From assembly GCF_014644535.1 (NCBI RefSeq), contig NZ_BMKW01000008.1:246679-310678 (forward strand): a stretch of DNA of 64,000 nucleotides. Reading direction: 5' to 3'. The notes below the pieces were generated by a model. That model did not search any database. It was given only the letters and a program-made list of their open reading frames with translations, and was not told where the DNA came from. Each line of letters begins with the position of its first letter. Position 1 is the stretch's first letter. The position numbers and the translations under genes were made by a program. Shown here piece after piece: positions 33,695 to 42,468 of the stretch. This DNA is from Neoroseomonas lacus. Its GTDB lineage: Bacteria; Pseudomonadota; Alphaproteobacteria; Acetobacterales; Acetobacteraceae.

Positions 33695-34162
33695 ATGTCG
33701 AACGAGACCCCCGAACAACGCCTGGCCGCGCTCGGCCTGACCCTGCCGCCGGTGCCCAAGCCGATCGGAAGCTATGTGCCCTGGCGCGTCGAGGGCAACA
33801 TGCTGTGGACCTCGGGGCAGGGGCCGCGGCGCGCCGATGGCGTGCCGGTGAAAGGCAAGGTGCCGAGCGAGATGAGCATCGAGGAAGCCTATGAAAACGC
33901 GCGCATGGTCGGCCTCGGCCTGCTGGCCGCGGCGGCCGAAGGGGCAGGTGGGCTGTCGAAGCTGAAGGTCGTGAAGGTGCTCGGCATGGTCAACGCCGAC
34001 CCGGACTTCAACGACCACCCCAAGGTGATCAACGGCTGTTCGGACCTGTTCGTCGCAGTGCTCGGCGAGAACGGGAAGCATGCGCGCTCCGCCGTGGGGT
34101 TCGCCTCGCTGCCGAACCGGATTCCGGTGGAGATCGAGGCAATCTTCACGATACTCGATTGA
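33695..34162 (+). CDS. RidA/YjgF-YER057c-UK114 family protein
   Basis: A 155-residue protein of the Rid superfamily. It has GNMLWTSGQGPRR near residue 32, the EEAYENARMVGLGLLAAA helix, and KVVKVLGMVNADPDFND. The usual RidA catalytic Arg (GxRV...R) position is replaced in part by ...NRIPVEIEAIFTILD at the end. It is longer than canonical RidA and matches the subgroup seen as XRE-independent L-PSP-like proteins. It may hydrolyse enamine or imine intermediates, but the divergence leaves this open. The ATG at 33695 has a GGAGG 5 bases upstream; an earlier in-frame ATG overlaps that site. Confidence 0.8.
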   Translation: MSNETPEQRLAALGLTLPPVPKPIGSYVPWRVEGNMLWTSGQGPRRADGVPVKGKVPSEMSIEEAYENARMVGLGLLAAAAEGAGGLSKLKVVKVLGMVNADPDFNDHPKVINGCSDLFVAVLGENGKHARSAVGFASLPNRIPVEIEAIFTILD

Positions 34163-34165
34163 AGG

Positions 34166-34325
34166 TTGGGGGAGGGAACTCCCCCAAACCCCCTCCTTCT
34201 TCTGTCTTTTTGGCGCGGGCCTCGGATGTCAGTCCCCAATTGATAGAAAACGGTGGAGCTTGGGGTCCCATCGGCGTTGCTCGGCAACGTCGATGGGCAC
34301 GATTCGGGGGAGGTGTCCTCCCCCG
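34166..34325. terminator. Three strong hairpins between convergent genes
   Basis: Hairpin 1: TTGGGGGAG (34166-34174) with CTCCCCCAA (34179-34187). Hairpin 2: CCCATCG and GTTGC (34267-34280) with GCAAC and CGATGGG (34284-34297). Hairpin 3: CGGGGGAGG (34305-34313) with CCTCCCCCG (34317-34325). They lie between the RidA-type gene and the converging ABC binding protein. They probably terminate both transcripts. A short run TTCTTCTGTCTTTTT follows hairpin 1 on the plus strand. Confidence 0.6.
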
Positions 34326-34333
34326 ACCTTCAC

Positions 34334-35920
34334 TCAGCCGCGCCGCACATTGATCGGCAGCGCCATCCCCTTCTGCACGCCGCTGATATCGCGCCGCCAC
34401 GCACTGTCGATGAAGTACTGCCCGAGCGGGATGAACGGCAGATCCTGCCAGAACTGTGCCTGGATGCGCCGCGCCACCACCTGCTGGTCTGCCATCGGCC
34501 CGGCGGCGAACCAGGCATCGCGCAGCGCTTCGAGCGCCGGGCTGGTCGGCCAGCCGAACCACGCATTCGCCCCATTCGCCCGCAGCAGCGGGTGCTGCCC
34601 CGGGTTGGCGAGGTCGATGCCGCCGAACAGCACCACCAGCGCATTCCAGCCGCCGCGATCGGGCGCCTCGCGATTGGCGCGGCGCTGCAACACCGTGCCC
34701 CAATCCGAGGTCGCGCTCTCGGCGTTCAACCCCGACCGCTTCAGCGTGTCGGTCAGCACCGTGGTCAGCGTGTTGTTGTTCACCACGTCGGTCGGGTGCA
34801 GCACCGTCACCTTTTGCCCGGCATAGCCCGCCGCGCGCAACGCGGCCTGCGCCGCCGCGGTGCTCCGCGGGCCGGTCATCGCGCCGATGCCCTCGTCATT
34901 CGCCAGCGGCGATGACCGTGGGAAGACGCCCATGCCGTCCGACCACAGGCTGCGGTCATCGCCCATGATCGCGGTCATGAAATCCGTCTGGTTGACGCTG
35001 TGCAGCAAGGCGCGGCGGATCGCCGGGTCGTCGAAGGGCGGATGCAGGTGGTTGAAGCGCAGCATCGCCATCAGCCCGCCGAAGTCGACACGCTCGAGGA
35101 TGATGTCGCGATGCCGGCGCATCACCGGGCGCAGGTCGGGCGCGACCTGCTCCCACCAGTCGATCTCACCGGCCTGGATGGCGGCGGAGGCGGTGCCGGC
35201 ATCGGGCATGATGCGGAAGTCGACCCGTTCGAAATGCGCGAGCTTCGCCCCGCCGAGCAACGAGGGCGCGACCGGCGCCGGCTTGTATTCCTCGAAGCGG
35301 CGATAGACGGCGCGCGCGCCAGAGAGCCGTTCCTCCGCGACGAATCGATAGGGGCCGGAGCCGACCACCTCGGTGAAGGGCCGCGCCGGATCGACCTCGG
35401 CGAAGCGCTGCGGATAGATGAAGCACGGATAGGATGACGGCTTGGCAAGCGCTTCGAGCATCACGCCGAAGGGCGCTTTCAACCGGATCTCGAAACGCCG
35501 GTCATCGAGGGCGCGCATCGCGTCGGTGCGTTCCGCCAACGATTGGCCGAGCGAATCACGCAGCGCCCAGCGGCGGATCGAGGCGACGGCATCGCTCGCG
35601 CGGATCGGTTCGCCGTCATGAAAGCGGATGCCCTCGCGCAGGGTGAAGACCCAGCGCAACCCATCCCGTTCGACGACGTGGCCCTCGGCGAGCTGCGGCC
35701 GCGGCACGAAATCGGTGTCCGGGCCATACAGCGTGTCCCAGCACATGTGGCCGTGGTTGCGCACGCCGTAGGAGGTGGTGGACATCGGATCGACGGCGGT
35801 CACATCAGCCTGCGGAATGAAGCGCAGCGTGTGCGCGGCCGCCCCCTGCGCAAGAGCCGCGCGGGGGCGTGGCGCGAGGGCGAGGCCAGCCCCGCCGAGA
35901 AGCATCGATCTGCGCTGCAT
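34334..35920 (-). CDS. ABC-type peptide/nickel-family substrate-binding protein (SBP family 5)
   Basis: A 528-residue exported binding protein. The signal peptide MQRRSMLLGGAGLALAPRPR ends near ALA-QG. It carries the family 5 features: PQADVTAVDPMSTTSYGVRNHGHM, described here as the N-terminal block, then LREGIRFHDGEPIRASDAV (the SBP_bac_5 signature) and ANDEGIGAMTGPRS. Members bind oligopeptides, dipeptides or other bulky ligands. No dpp/opp permease or ATPase genes are in the window, so it is an orphan. The ATG at 35920 has AGGAG 6 bases upstream. It is divergent from the first AapJ-type gene, with 190 bases between. Confidence 0.88.
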   Translation of the reverse strand: MQRRSMLLGGAGLALAPRPRAALAQGAAAHTLRFIPQADVTAVDPMSTTSYGVRNHGHMCWDTLYGPDTDFVPRPQLAEGHVVERDGLRWVFTLREGIRFHDGEPIRASDAVASIRRWALRDSLGQSLAERTDAMRALDDRRFEIRLKAPFGVMLEALAKPSSYPCFIYPQRFAEVDPARPFTEVVGSGPYRFVAEERLSGARAVYRRFEEYKPAPVAPSLLGGAKLAHFERVDFRIMPDAGTASAAIQAGEIDWWEQVAPDLRPVMRRHRDIILERVDFGGLMAMLRFNHLHPPFDDPAIRRALLHSVNQTDFMTAIMGDDRSLWSDGMGVFPRSSPLANDEGIGAMTGPRSTAAAQAALRAAGYAGQKVTVLHPTDVVNNNTLTTVLTDTLKRSGLNAESATSDWGTVLQRRANREAPDRGGWNALVVLFGGIDLANPGQHPLLRANGANAWFGWPTSPALEALRDAWFAAGPMADQQVVARRIQAQFWQDLPFIPLGQYFIDSAWRRDISGVQKGMALPINVRRG

Positions 35921-36110
35921 GGGGATCTCCTGCACAAGGATGGCTGATTTTTCCGCCGCCATTGCGCAGGCCGCAAGCAAAGCGTGCAAGCCCTTGCATT
36001 GAATGGATGGACGCCCCGGCTGCTTGCGCCTGTGGCATGCCGCATGCAACGGTTCGCCACGCTCACCCGGCCGTTCAGCCCCAACATTCGGGAGCGAGGG
36101 AGACTTTGCG
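35921..36110. promoter_or_regulatory. Divergent promoter region, sites not resolved
   Basis: These 190 bases separate two divergent binding-protein genes and must carry both promoters. The stretch is rich in TGCA and GCATGC steps (GGCATGCCGCATGC near 36041), which could be regulator half-sites. I cannot define a -35/-10 pair with confidence. Confidence 0.4.
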
Positions 36111-37142
36111 ATGCGTTCACTGCTGCGCGCCGTAGCGCTGACCTTCGTCGTTGCCTTCGCCACTGAGGCGACAGCGCAGAACATCCAGCCGGGCCCGACC
36201 CTGACGGCTGTTCGCGAGCGCGGCGTGCTGCTGTGCGGTGCCTCGCCCAATGCGCCAGGCTTCGGCGCACCGGACAGCCGCGGCAATTGGCAGGGGATCG
36301 ACCCCGATATCTGCCGCGCCATCGCCGCCGCCGTGCTGGGCGACCCGACCAAGATCCGCTTCACCCCGCTGACCAGCCAGGCGCGGTTCGCCGCGCTGCA
36401 ATCGGGCCAGATCGACGTGCTGCCGCGCACGGTCACCTGGACCCATTCGCGCGACACCGCGGTGGGGCTGAACTTCACCACGCCCATTTTCTACGACGGC
36501 CAGGGCTTCCTGGTGCGCAAGTCGCTTAACATCACGCAGGCCACCCAGCTGGCCGGCGCCACCATCTGCACCTTTGCCGGATCGACCAGCGAGCTGAATC
36601 TCGCCGACTGGGCGCGCGCCAATAACGTGCAGTACACGCCCGTGGTCTTCGAGCAGAACGACGAGGCGCGCATCGCCTACGACAATGGCCGCTGCGACGC
36701 GATCTCGACCGACGCGTCCCAGCTGATGGGCCTGATCACCGCCATGCGCGTGCCCGCCGACCACATGGTCCTGCGCGACCGCATCAGCAAGGAACCGCTG
36801 ACTCCCGCCGTCCGCCAGGGCGACGACCAGTGGAACGACGTCGTGCGCTGGACGATCTTCGCGCTGATCAATGCCGAGGAGATGGGCGTCACCCAGGCCA
36901 ATGCCGAAGCGATGTTGCAGAGCACCAATCCCGACATCCGTCGTCTGCTCGGCAATGCCGGTGACCATGGGCCGATGATGGCGCTCGACCAGCGCTGGGC
37001 CTACAATGCCATTCGCGCCGTCGGCAACTATGGCGAGATCTTTGAACGCCATGTCGGCCATGGCAGCGCCATCGGCCTCGACCGTGGCATCAACGACCTC
37101 TGGACGCGCGGCGGGTTGATGTTCGCGCCACCGATCCGCTGA
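36111..37142 (+). CDS. AapJ/BztA-type general amino-acid binding protein (paralogue 1)
   Basis: A 343-residue periplasmic protein. The signal peptide ends ATA-QN, then TLTAVRERGVLLCGAS. The family 3 core is GIDPDICRAIAAAVLGDP, the VTWTHSRDTAVGLNFTTP strand and FYDGQGFLVR. The end reads AYNAIRAVGNYGEIFERHVG and APPIR. This is the AapJ/BztA layout, normally encoded next to two permeases and an ATPase. None is present here. Instead the next genes are a TAXI binding protein and a TRAP permease. Two paralogues lie at 40100-41134 (fused) and 41276-42298. GAGGGAG precedes the ATG at proper distance. Confidence 0.9.
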   Translation: MRSLLRAVALTFVVAFATEATAQNIQPGPTLTAVRERGVLLCGASPNAPGFGAPDSRGNWQGIDPDICRAIAAAVLGDPTKIRFTPLTSQARFAALQSGQIDVLPRTVTWTHSRDTAVGLNFTTPIFYDGQGFLVRKSLNITQATQLAGATICTFAGSTSELNLADWARANNVQYTPVVFEQNDEARIAYDNGRCDAISTDASQLMGLITAMRVPADHMVLRDRISKEPLTPAVRQGDDQWNDVVRWTIFALINAEEMGVTQANAEAMLQSTNPDIRRLLGNAGDHGPMMALDQRWAYNAIRAVGNYGEIFERHVGHGSAIGLDRGINDLWTRGGLMFAPPIR

Positions 37143-37183
37143 ACCAGCCGAACCCCAGATACCGATCGCAGGGAGACATTCGC

Positions 37184-38173
37184 ATGAGCATTCTCACCAC
37201 ACGCCGCATCGCGCTTGGCGGCGCACTGGCCTTGCCGTTCATCCGCACCGCCTCGGCGCAGACCACGCTCGAATGGGTGGCCGGGTCGGTGGGCGGCGGC
37301 TGGTACACCATGGCCGCCGGCCTTTCCTCCCTGATCCGGGAGGAAAATCCGGACATCCAGATCCGCGTCGTGCCCGGCGGCGGCCTCGCCAACCCGACCC
37401 GCATCAACAACGGCCAGTCGCAGATCGGCTGGGGCATCGACACCTTCTCCGCCTCGGCGGTGAAGGGCACCGAACCCTACAGCGCGAAGCACGAGAAGAT
37501 CCGCTGCCTCGGCACCGGCTATTCCCCGACCGAGCACCTGCTGCTGCGCCACACCGGCGCGGGGCCGGACGACATGCGCGCCATCCTGACGCAACGGGGC
37601 TTGAAGATCGGCACGCCGCAGCGTTCCTCGACGGATGAGATGACGCTGCAACGCATCCTGAAGTTCCTCGGCTCCAGCCCCGACAAGGTGCGCGCCGATG
37701 GCGGTCGCTACCTGAACGGCTCCTATGCCGATATCGGCGCGGCCTACAATGACGGGCAGGTGGACTACCTATACATCGCGCTGGCCAAGCCGGCGGCGCT
37801 GATGACCGAAGTCGCGCAGGGCCGTCGTGGCGGCCGCCTGACGGCCTTCCCCGACGACATTCGCAAGCACCTGGTCGACGAATTCTCCTATGCCGAGGGC
37901 ACGCTCGATAAGACGGACTATCCGGCGCTGCTCGACGGCGCAATTCCCGTCACGATGATGGACAGCGTCATCGTGGTGAACGAATCGGTGCCGGCGGAGA
38001 TCACGCAGAAGATCACTGCGACGCTGATCAAGAACCAGGGCCGGCGCCTGGCGACCATCCATCCGTCCATGGGTGGCTGGACGCCGGCCAAGGCCGTGAA
38101 CTACCACGGTGTGCCGTTCCACCCCGGTGCCGTCGCCGCCTTCCGCGCCGCCGGCGTGAACCCCCCGGCGTGA
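37184..38173 (+). CDS. TAXI-family TRAP transporter substrate-binding protein
   Basis: A 329-residue exported protein. The signal peptide ends ASA-QT, followed by EWVAGSVGGGWYTMAAGLSS. The glycine-rich GSVGGGWYTMA segment is the TAXI (TRAP-associated extracytoplasmic immunogenic) mark, and NNGQSQIGWGIDTFSA follows. TAXI proteins bring small organic acids or amino acids such as glutamate to a fused 4TM/12TM permease. The permease gene follows after 36 bases. The start has AGGGAG 8 bases upstream. Confidence 0.92.
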   Translation: MSILTTRRIALGGALALPFIRTASAQTTLEWVAGSVGGGWYTMAAGLSSLIREENPDIQIRVVPGGGLANPTRINNGQSQIGWGIDTFSASAVKGTEPYSAKHEKIRCLGTGYSPTEHLLLRHTGAGPDDMRAILTQRGLKIGTPQRSSTDEMTLQRILKFLGSSPDKVRADGGRYLNGSYADIGAAYNDGQVDYLYIALAKPAALMTEVAQGRRGGRLTAFPDDIRKHLVDEFSYAEGTLDKTDYPALLDGAIPVTMMDSVIVVNESVPAEITQKITATLIKNQGRRLATIHPSMGGWTPAKAVNYHGVPFHPGAVAAFRAAGVNPPA

Positions 38174-38177
38174 TGCC

Positions 38178-38216
38178 CGCGCACCGCGTTTTTTGCTGAG
38201 GAGAGCGCGGTGCGCG
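38178..38216 (+). promoter_or_regulatory. Hairpin enclosing the permease translation start
   Basis: CGCGCACCGCG (38178-38188) and CGCGGTGCGCG (38206-38216) are a perfect 11-base inverted repeat. The 17-base loop holds the GAGGAG ribosome-binding site. The GTG start (38210-38212) lies inside the 3' arm. In the mRNA this fold would hide the start codon of the permease and could also protect the 3' end of the TAXI message, giving more binding protein than permease. Confidence 0.7.
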
Positions 38217-41134
38217 AACTTCCGTTCTGGCTCCGGACCGCCATTTTCGGTTGGCTTGCCTTCTGGGCGGCGGTGCATCTCTATTGGGGCGGCTTCGGGT
38301 TTCCGGAGCCGATCACTATCCGCAGCCTGCATCTGCTGGTCTTCACGCCGCCGCTGTTCCTGCTCTATCCGGCCTTCGCGAAGCGCTCGCCGCAGAACCG
38401 GCCGAGCGTGATGGACTGGATCTGGGCGGCGGCCTCGGCGGCACCGCATTTGTGGGTCCTCATCAACGCCGATGCGGTCAATGACCGCATGGAATACGTC
38501 GATCCGTTCACGCCAGTGATGCTTGGCCTCGCCATCCTGTGCATGGTGACGATGCTCGAGGCGATCCGCCGCGCCGTCGAGCCGGGCCTCGCTTGGATGA
38601 CGGCGGGCTGCCTGCTCTACATGTTCGTCGGCCATCACCTCCCCGGCGTGCTCAACACGCGCGTCTTCACCACCTCCGAGATCATGGAGGCGGCTTGGCT
38701 GGTGCCGACGGCGGGCGGCGTCTACGGGCCGCTGACCGGGATCGTGGCGACCACCATCGCGGTCTTCATCCTGTTCGGCTCCTTCATGCAGGGCAGCGGC
38801 ACGGGACGGCTCTTCGCGAATTTCGGCGCCGCCGTCGCCGGCCGCTACACCGGCGGGCCGGCGAAGGTCGCGGTCGTCTCCTCGGGCCTGTTCGGCACGA
38901 TGAGCGGGTCCTCCGTCTCCAACGTCATCACCACCGGGGCGATGACCATCCCGCTGATGATCCGCATCGGCTACAAGCCGGCGGTCGCGGCCGGAATCGA
39001 AAGCGCGGCCTCGGTCGGCGGCGCGCTGATGCCGCCGGTGATGGGTGCCGCGGCCTTCGTGATGGCCGAGATCACCAACATCCCCTATGGCGACATCCTC
39101 GTCGCCGCGGCGATCGGCGCGGTGCTGTACTATTTCGCCATCCTCGCCGCCGTGCATTTCGAGGCGAAGAAGCTCGGCATCACGCCGATGGCGGCCAAGG
39201 ATATCCCCGCCTGGCGCGAGGTGCTGGCCGATGCCCACCTGATCATCCCGATCGGCCTGCTCGTGTACCTGATGACCGAGCGCTGGAGCGGTAACTACGC
39301 CGCCTTCTGCGCGACGCTGGCGATGGTCGCGGTCTCCCTGCTGCGGGCGCGTACGCGCATGGGCTGGCGCGAGGTCATCGAGAGCCTGACCAATGCCGGC
39401 CTGACCATGGCGCCGCTCGCCGTTGCCATCGCCGCCTCGGGCGTGGTGGTCTCCGTGCTGACGGCGACCGGCATGGTCGTGGCCTTCGGCGGCATCATCA
39501 AGGAACTGGCGGATGGCAGCTTCGGCCTGCTCGCGGTGCTGCTCTGCCTGACCGTGCTGATCCTCGGCCTCGGCATCCCGACGACGCCGTCCTACATCAT
39601 CGCCGCGGCGATCGGGGCGCCGCAGTTGCTGGAACTGGGCCGCTCGCTCGGCATCGACATGATGCAGGCGCACCTGTTCCTGTTCTACTTCGCGGTGATC
39701 GCGGATGCGACGCCACCCGTCGCCGCCTCGGCCTTCGCCGCGGCTGCCATCGCCAAGGCGAGCCCCACCATCGCCAGCCTGCATGCCTCGCGCTTCGGCA
39801 TCGCCGGCTTCACGGTCGGTTTCGCCTTCCTCTACGACCCCGGCATCATGATGCGTGGCGGCATCATCGAGATCGTTTCGGCAACCTCGATCCAGGTGAT
39901 GGCGCTGGTGCTGATCACCTCGGCATATGCCGGCTTCCTGATGCGGCCGATGGGCGTGCCGCTGCGGATCCTGCTCGGTGCCGCCGGGCTGTTCGCCGCC
40001 TTCGGGCATATCGCGCCGGATACCGTCCGGCTGACGATCGCCGCTGTCGCGCTTGGTGGAACGGCCCTGCTACAAATGATGATAACAAGGAAGACTTCGA
40101 TGATACGACCGATCGTGGCGCTGCTGGGGCTCCTGCTGGCGGTGCCGGCGGTTGCGCAGAACGTGGCGCCACAGCAGGCGGGCCCGACGCTCTCGGCGAT
40201 CCGTGCGCGTGGCATGCTGAATTGCGGCGTCTCCACCGGCGACCCTGCCTGGAGCCAGCCCGACAGCCAGGGCGTCTGGCAGGGCGTCGATGCCGATTTG
40301 TGCCGCGCCGTCGCCGCTGCCGTGCTCGGCGACCCGTCCAAGGTCTCCTGGCATCCGCTGACCGGCCAGACGCGCTTTGCCGCGCTGTCGGGCGGGCAGA
40401 TCGACATGCTCGCGCGCACCACCACCTGGACCTTCCTGCGCGATGCGGTGAACGGGCTGAACTTCACCGCGCCCTATTTCATGGATGGCCAGGGCTTCCT
40501 GGTGAAGGCCGACAGCGGCATCGAGCACGCCAACCAGCTCGACGGCGCGAGCATCTGCCTGACCGCAGCCAGCACGCATGAACTCAACCTGCAGGATTGG
40601 GCACGGCAGGCGAATATCCGTTTCCAGCCGGTCGTCTTCGCCGACAAGGACGAGGCGCGCCGCGCCTATGAGAGCGGCCGCTGCGACGCCTACACGGCCG
40701 ATTCCAGCCAGCTCGCCGCCATCCGCGTCGCCTTCACCAACCCGGCTGCGCATCGCCTGCTGCCCGAGCGCATCAGCAAGGAACCCTACGCCGTCGCCGT
40801 CCGCCAGGGCGACGACCAGTGGTTCGACATCGTGCGCTTCGTCACCTTCGGCCTGATCGAGGCCGAGGAACTCGGCGTCACGCGCGAGAACGCCGCGACG
40901 CTCGCGGTCGACAGCCCACGCCCGGCCGTGCAGCGCCTGCTCGGGCGCACGGGGGATCTCGGCCCGACGGTTGGGCTCGACCGCGCCTGGCTGCTGAACG
41001 CGGTCAAGGCCGTCGGCAATTACGGCGAGATCTATGACCGCCATCTCGGTGCCAACAGCCCCGTGCGACTTCCGCGCGGGCCGAACGCCCTGTGGAACGC
41101 CGGCGGCCTGCTCTGGAGCCCGCCGATCCGCTGA
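38210..41134 (+). CDS. TRAP 4TM/12TM permease fused in frame to an AapJ/BztA-type binding protein
   Basis: One uninterrupted 974-codon frame. Residues 1-629 are a complete TAXI-type fused TRAP permease with many membrane segments, GGPAKVAVVSSGLFGTMSGS near 220 and a long GLGIPTTPSYI block. Residues 631-974 are a whole amino-acid binding protein like its two neighbours, including its own signal-like start MIRPIVALLGLLLAVPAVAQ, the SBP core and the end AVGNYGEIYDRHLG...PPIR. The ATG at 40100 follows AAGGAAG by 6 bases, so the second part could also be made alone. At 40079-40087 the shifted frame reads TGA TGA TAA, so a one-base change could separate the genes. The GTG start is hidden in a hairpin. 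Confidence 0.85.
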   Translation: MRELPFWLRTAIFGWLAFWAAVHLYWGGFGFPEPITIRSLHLLVFTPPLFLLYPAFAKRSPQNRPSVMDWIWAAASAAPHLWVLINADAVNDRMEYVDPFTPVMLGLAILCMVTMLEAIRRAVEPGLAWMTAGCLLYMFVGHHLPGVLNTRVFTTSEIMEAAWLVPTAGGVYGPLTGIVATTIAVFILFGSFMQGSGTGRLFANFGAAVAGRYTGGPAKVAVVSSGLFGTMSGSSVSNVITTGAMTIPLMIRIGYKPAVAAGIESAASVGGALMPPVMGAAAFVMAEITNIPYGDILVAAAIGAVLYYFAILAAVHFEAKKLGITPMAAKDIPAWREVLADAHLIIPIGLLVYLMTERWSGNYAAFCATLAMVAVSLLRARTRMGWREVIESLTNAGLTMAPLAVAIAASGVVVSVLTATGMVVAFGGIIKELADGSFGLLAVLLCLTVLILGLGIPTTPSYIIAAAIGAPQLLELGRSLGIDMMQAHLFLFYFAVIADATPPVAASAFAAAAIAKASPTIASLHASRFGIAGFTVGFAFLYDPGIMMRGGIIEIVSATSIQVMALVLITSAYAGFLMRPMGVPLRILLGAAGLFAAFGHIAPDTVRLTIAAVALGGTALLQMMITRKTSMIRPIVALLGLLLAVPAVAQNVAPQQAGPTLSAIRARGMLNCGVSTGDPAWSQPDSQGVWQGVDADLCRAVAAAVLGDPSKVSWHPLTGQTRFAALSGGQIDMLARTTTWTFLRDAVNGLNFTAPYFMDGQGFLVKADSGIEHANQLDGASICLTAASTHELNLQDWARQANIRFQPVVFADKDEARRAYESGRCDAYTADSSQLAAIRVAFTNPAAHRLLPERISKEPYAVAVRQGDDQWFDIVRFVTFGLIEAEELGVTRENAATLAVDSPRPAVQRLLGRTGDLGPTVGLDRAWLLNAVKAVGNYGEIYDRHLGANSPVRLPRGPNALWNAGGLLWSPPIR

Positions 41135-41275
41135 CCCACGCCTCTTCTGGTCGGGCAGCCCTGCGCCCGGCCGGAAGCCGAGCCGATCGTGCCGGCGCGC
41201 CCCCTGGCGCCGGTCTCGATGCCGGCGATATGCTCCCGGCCGCGATCATCAAGAATACCTCCGGGAGAAAGCACT

Positions 41276-42298
41276 ATGAATCGGACTGTCCTCGCCGCGC
41301 TCGCGTTGATGACGGCTGGCCCCGCTCTGGCGCAAACCGCCTCGCCTGGCCCCACCCTCACCGCGGTCCGCGCGCGCGACGCCGTTGTCTGCGGTGCGCA
41401 TCCCGGCTCGCCAGGTTTCGGCGTGATGGACAGCCAGGGTGTCTATCGCGGCCTCGATGCCGATACCTGCCGCGCCATCGCGGCGGCGACCCTCGGTGAT
41501 GGCGACAAGGTGCGCTGGACGCTGCTGTCGTCGCAGGCGCGCATGCCGGCCTTGCAGTCAGGCACGGTCGACCTGCTCGCCCGCACGACGACCTGGACGC
41601 AGACGCGCGACACGGCGAATGGGCTGAACTTCACCGCCGTCACCTTCTATGACGGACAGGGCTTCCTGATCCGCCGCTCGGCCGGCGTGACGCGTGCGCG
41701 CGAACTCGAAGGTGCGACGGTCTGCGTCACCTCGGGCACCACCAATGAGCTGAACCTCACCGATTGGGCGCGCGCCAACAACGTGCGCATCCAGCCGCTG
41801 GTCTTCGACCAGAACGAGGAAACCCGAAACGCCTATACTGCCGGGCGCTGCGACGTCTACAGCACCGACGCCTCGCAGCTTGCCGGCATCCGCTCCACCC
41901 AGCGCGATCCGTCCGAACACGTCATCCTGCCCGATATCATCTCGAAGGAACCGTTGACCCCGGCGGTGCGCCACGGCGACGACCAGTGGTTCGACATCGT
42001 CCGCTGGACGGTCTTCGCGCTTCTCGAGGCGGAAGAACTCGGCGTCACCCAGGCCAATGTCGACGAGATGCTCAACAGCACCAACGCGTCGATCCGCCGC
42101 CTGCTCGGCCAGACCGGCGACCACGGGCCGCTCATGGGCCTCGACCGGCGCTGGGCCTACAATGCGATCAAGGCGGTCGGCAATTATGGCGAGATCTACG
42201 ACCGCCACATGGGCCCCAACACGCCCATCGGCCTGCCGCGTGGCATCAATGCGCTGTGGAACCAGGGCGGGCTGATGTACGCGCCGCCGATCCGCTGA
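41276..42298 (+). CDS. AapJ/BztA-type amino-acid binding protein (paralogue 3)
   Basis: A 340-residue periplasmic protein. The signal peptide MNRTVLAALALMTAGPALAQ is followed by TLTAVRARDAVVCGAH. The core blocks GLDADTCRAIAAATLGD, TTTWTQTRDTANGLNFTAV and FYDGQGFLIRR match the other two copies closely, as does the end YNAIKAVGNYGEIYDRHMG. GGGAGA lies 7 bases upstream of the ATG. It closes the transporter cluster and is followed by a hairpin at 42315. No ABC permease partner is present in the window. Confidence 0.9.
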   Translation: MNRTVLAALALMTAGPALAQTASPGPTLTAVRARDAVVCGAHPGSPGFGVMDSQGVYRGLDADTCRAIAAATLGDGDKVRWTLLSSQARMPALQSGTVDLLARTTTWTQTRDTANGLNFTAVTFYDGQGFLIRRSAGVTRARELEGATVCVTSGTTNELNLTDWARANNVRIQPLVFDQNEETRNAYTAGRCDVYSTDASQLAGIRSTQRDPSEHVILPDIISKEPLTPAVRHGDDQWFDIVRWTVFALLEAEELGVTQANVDEMLNSTNASIRRLLGQTGDHGPLMGLDRRWAYNAIKAVGNYGEIYDRHMGPNTPIGLPRGINALWNQGGLMYAPPIR

Positions 42299-42314
42299 CT
42301 GTGCCGCGAGCCGG

Positions 42315-42333
42315 AGAGGGGCCTCGCCCCTCT
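42315..42333. terminator. Hairpin after the binding-protein cluster
   Basis: AGAGGGGC (42315-42322) pairs with GCCCCTCT (42326-42333) across a CTC loop. It follows the last binding-protein gene by 16 bases and lacks a T-run. It probably ends the transporter transcript. Confidence 0.55.
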
Positions 42334-42468
42334 TCGCGCCTCATGCCGTCGAACCCTTTCCGATGACGGTGTCATCGGGCAGGCGAACGTCATGGCGCAC
42401 AGGATTGGTTTCGCGGCCGCGCGCGAAACCGAGGCTCTGATGCAGCTCAGCCGGAGGGCTGGCCCGTA

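Noticed and set aside
40079..40102. Interpretation of the permease/binding-protein joint as a definite frameshift error
   Set aside because: The permease frame remains meaningful (a last membrane segment) right up to the joint and continues straight into the binding protein, so as given the sequence is an intact fusion. An error stays possible and is noted there.
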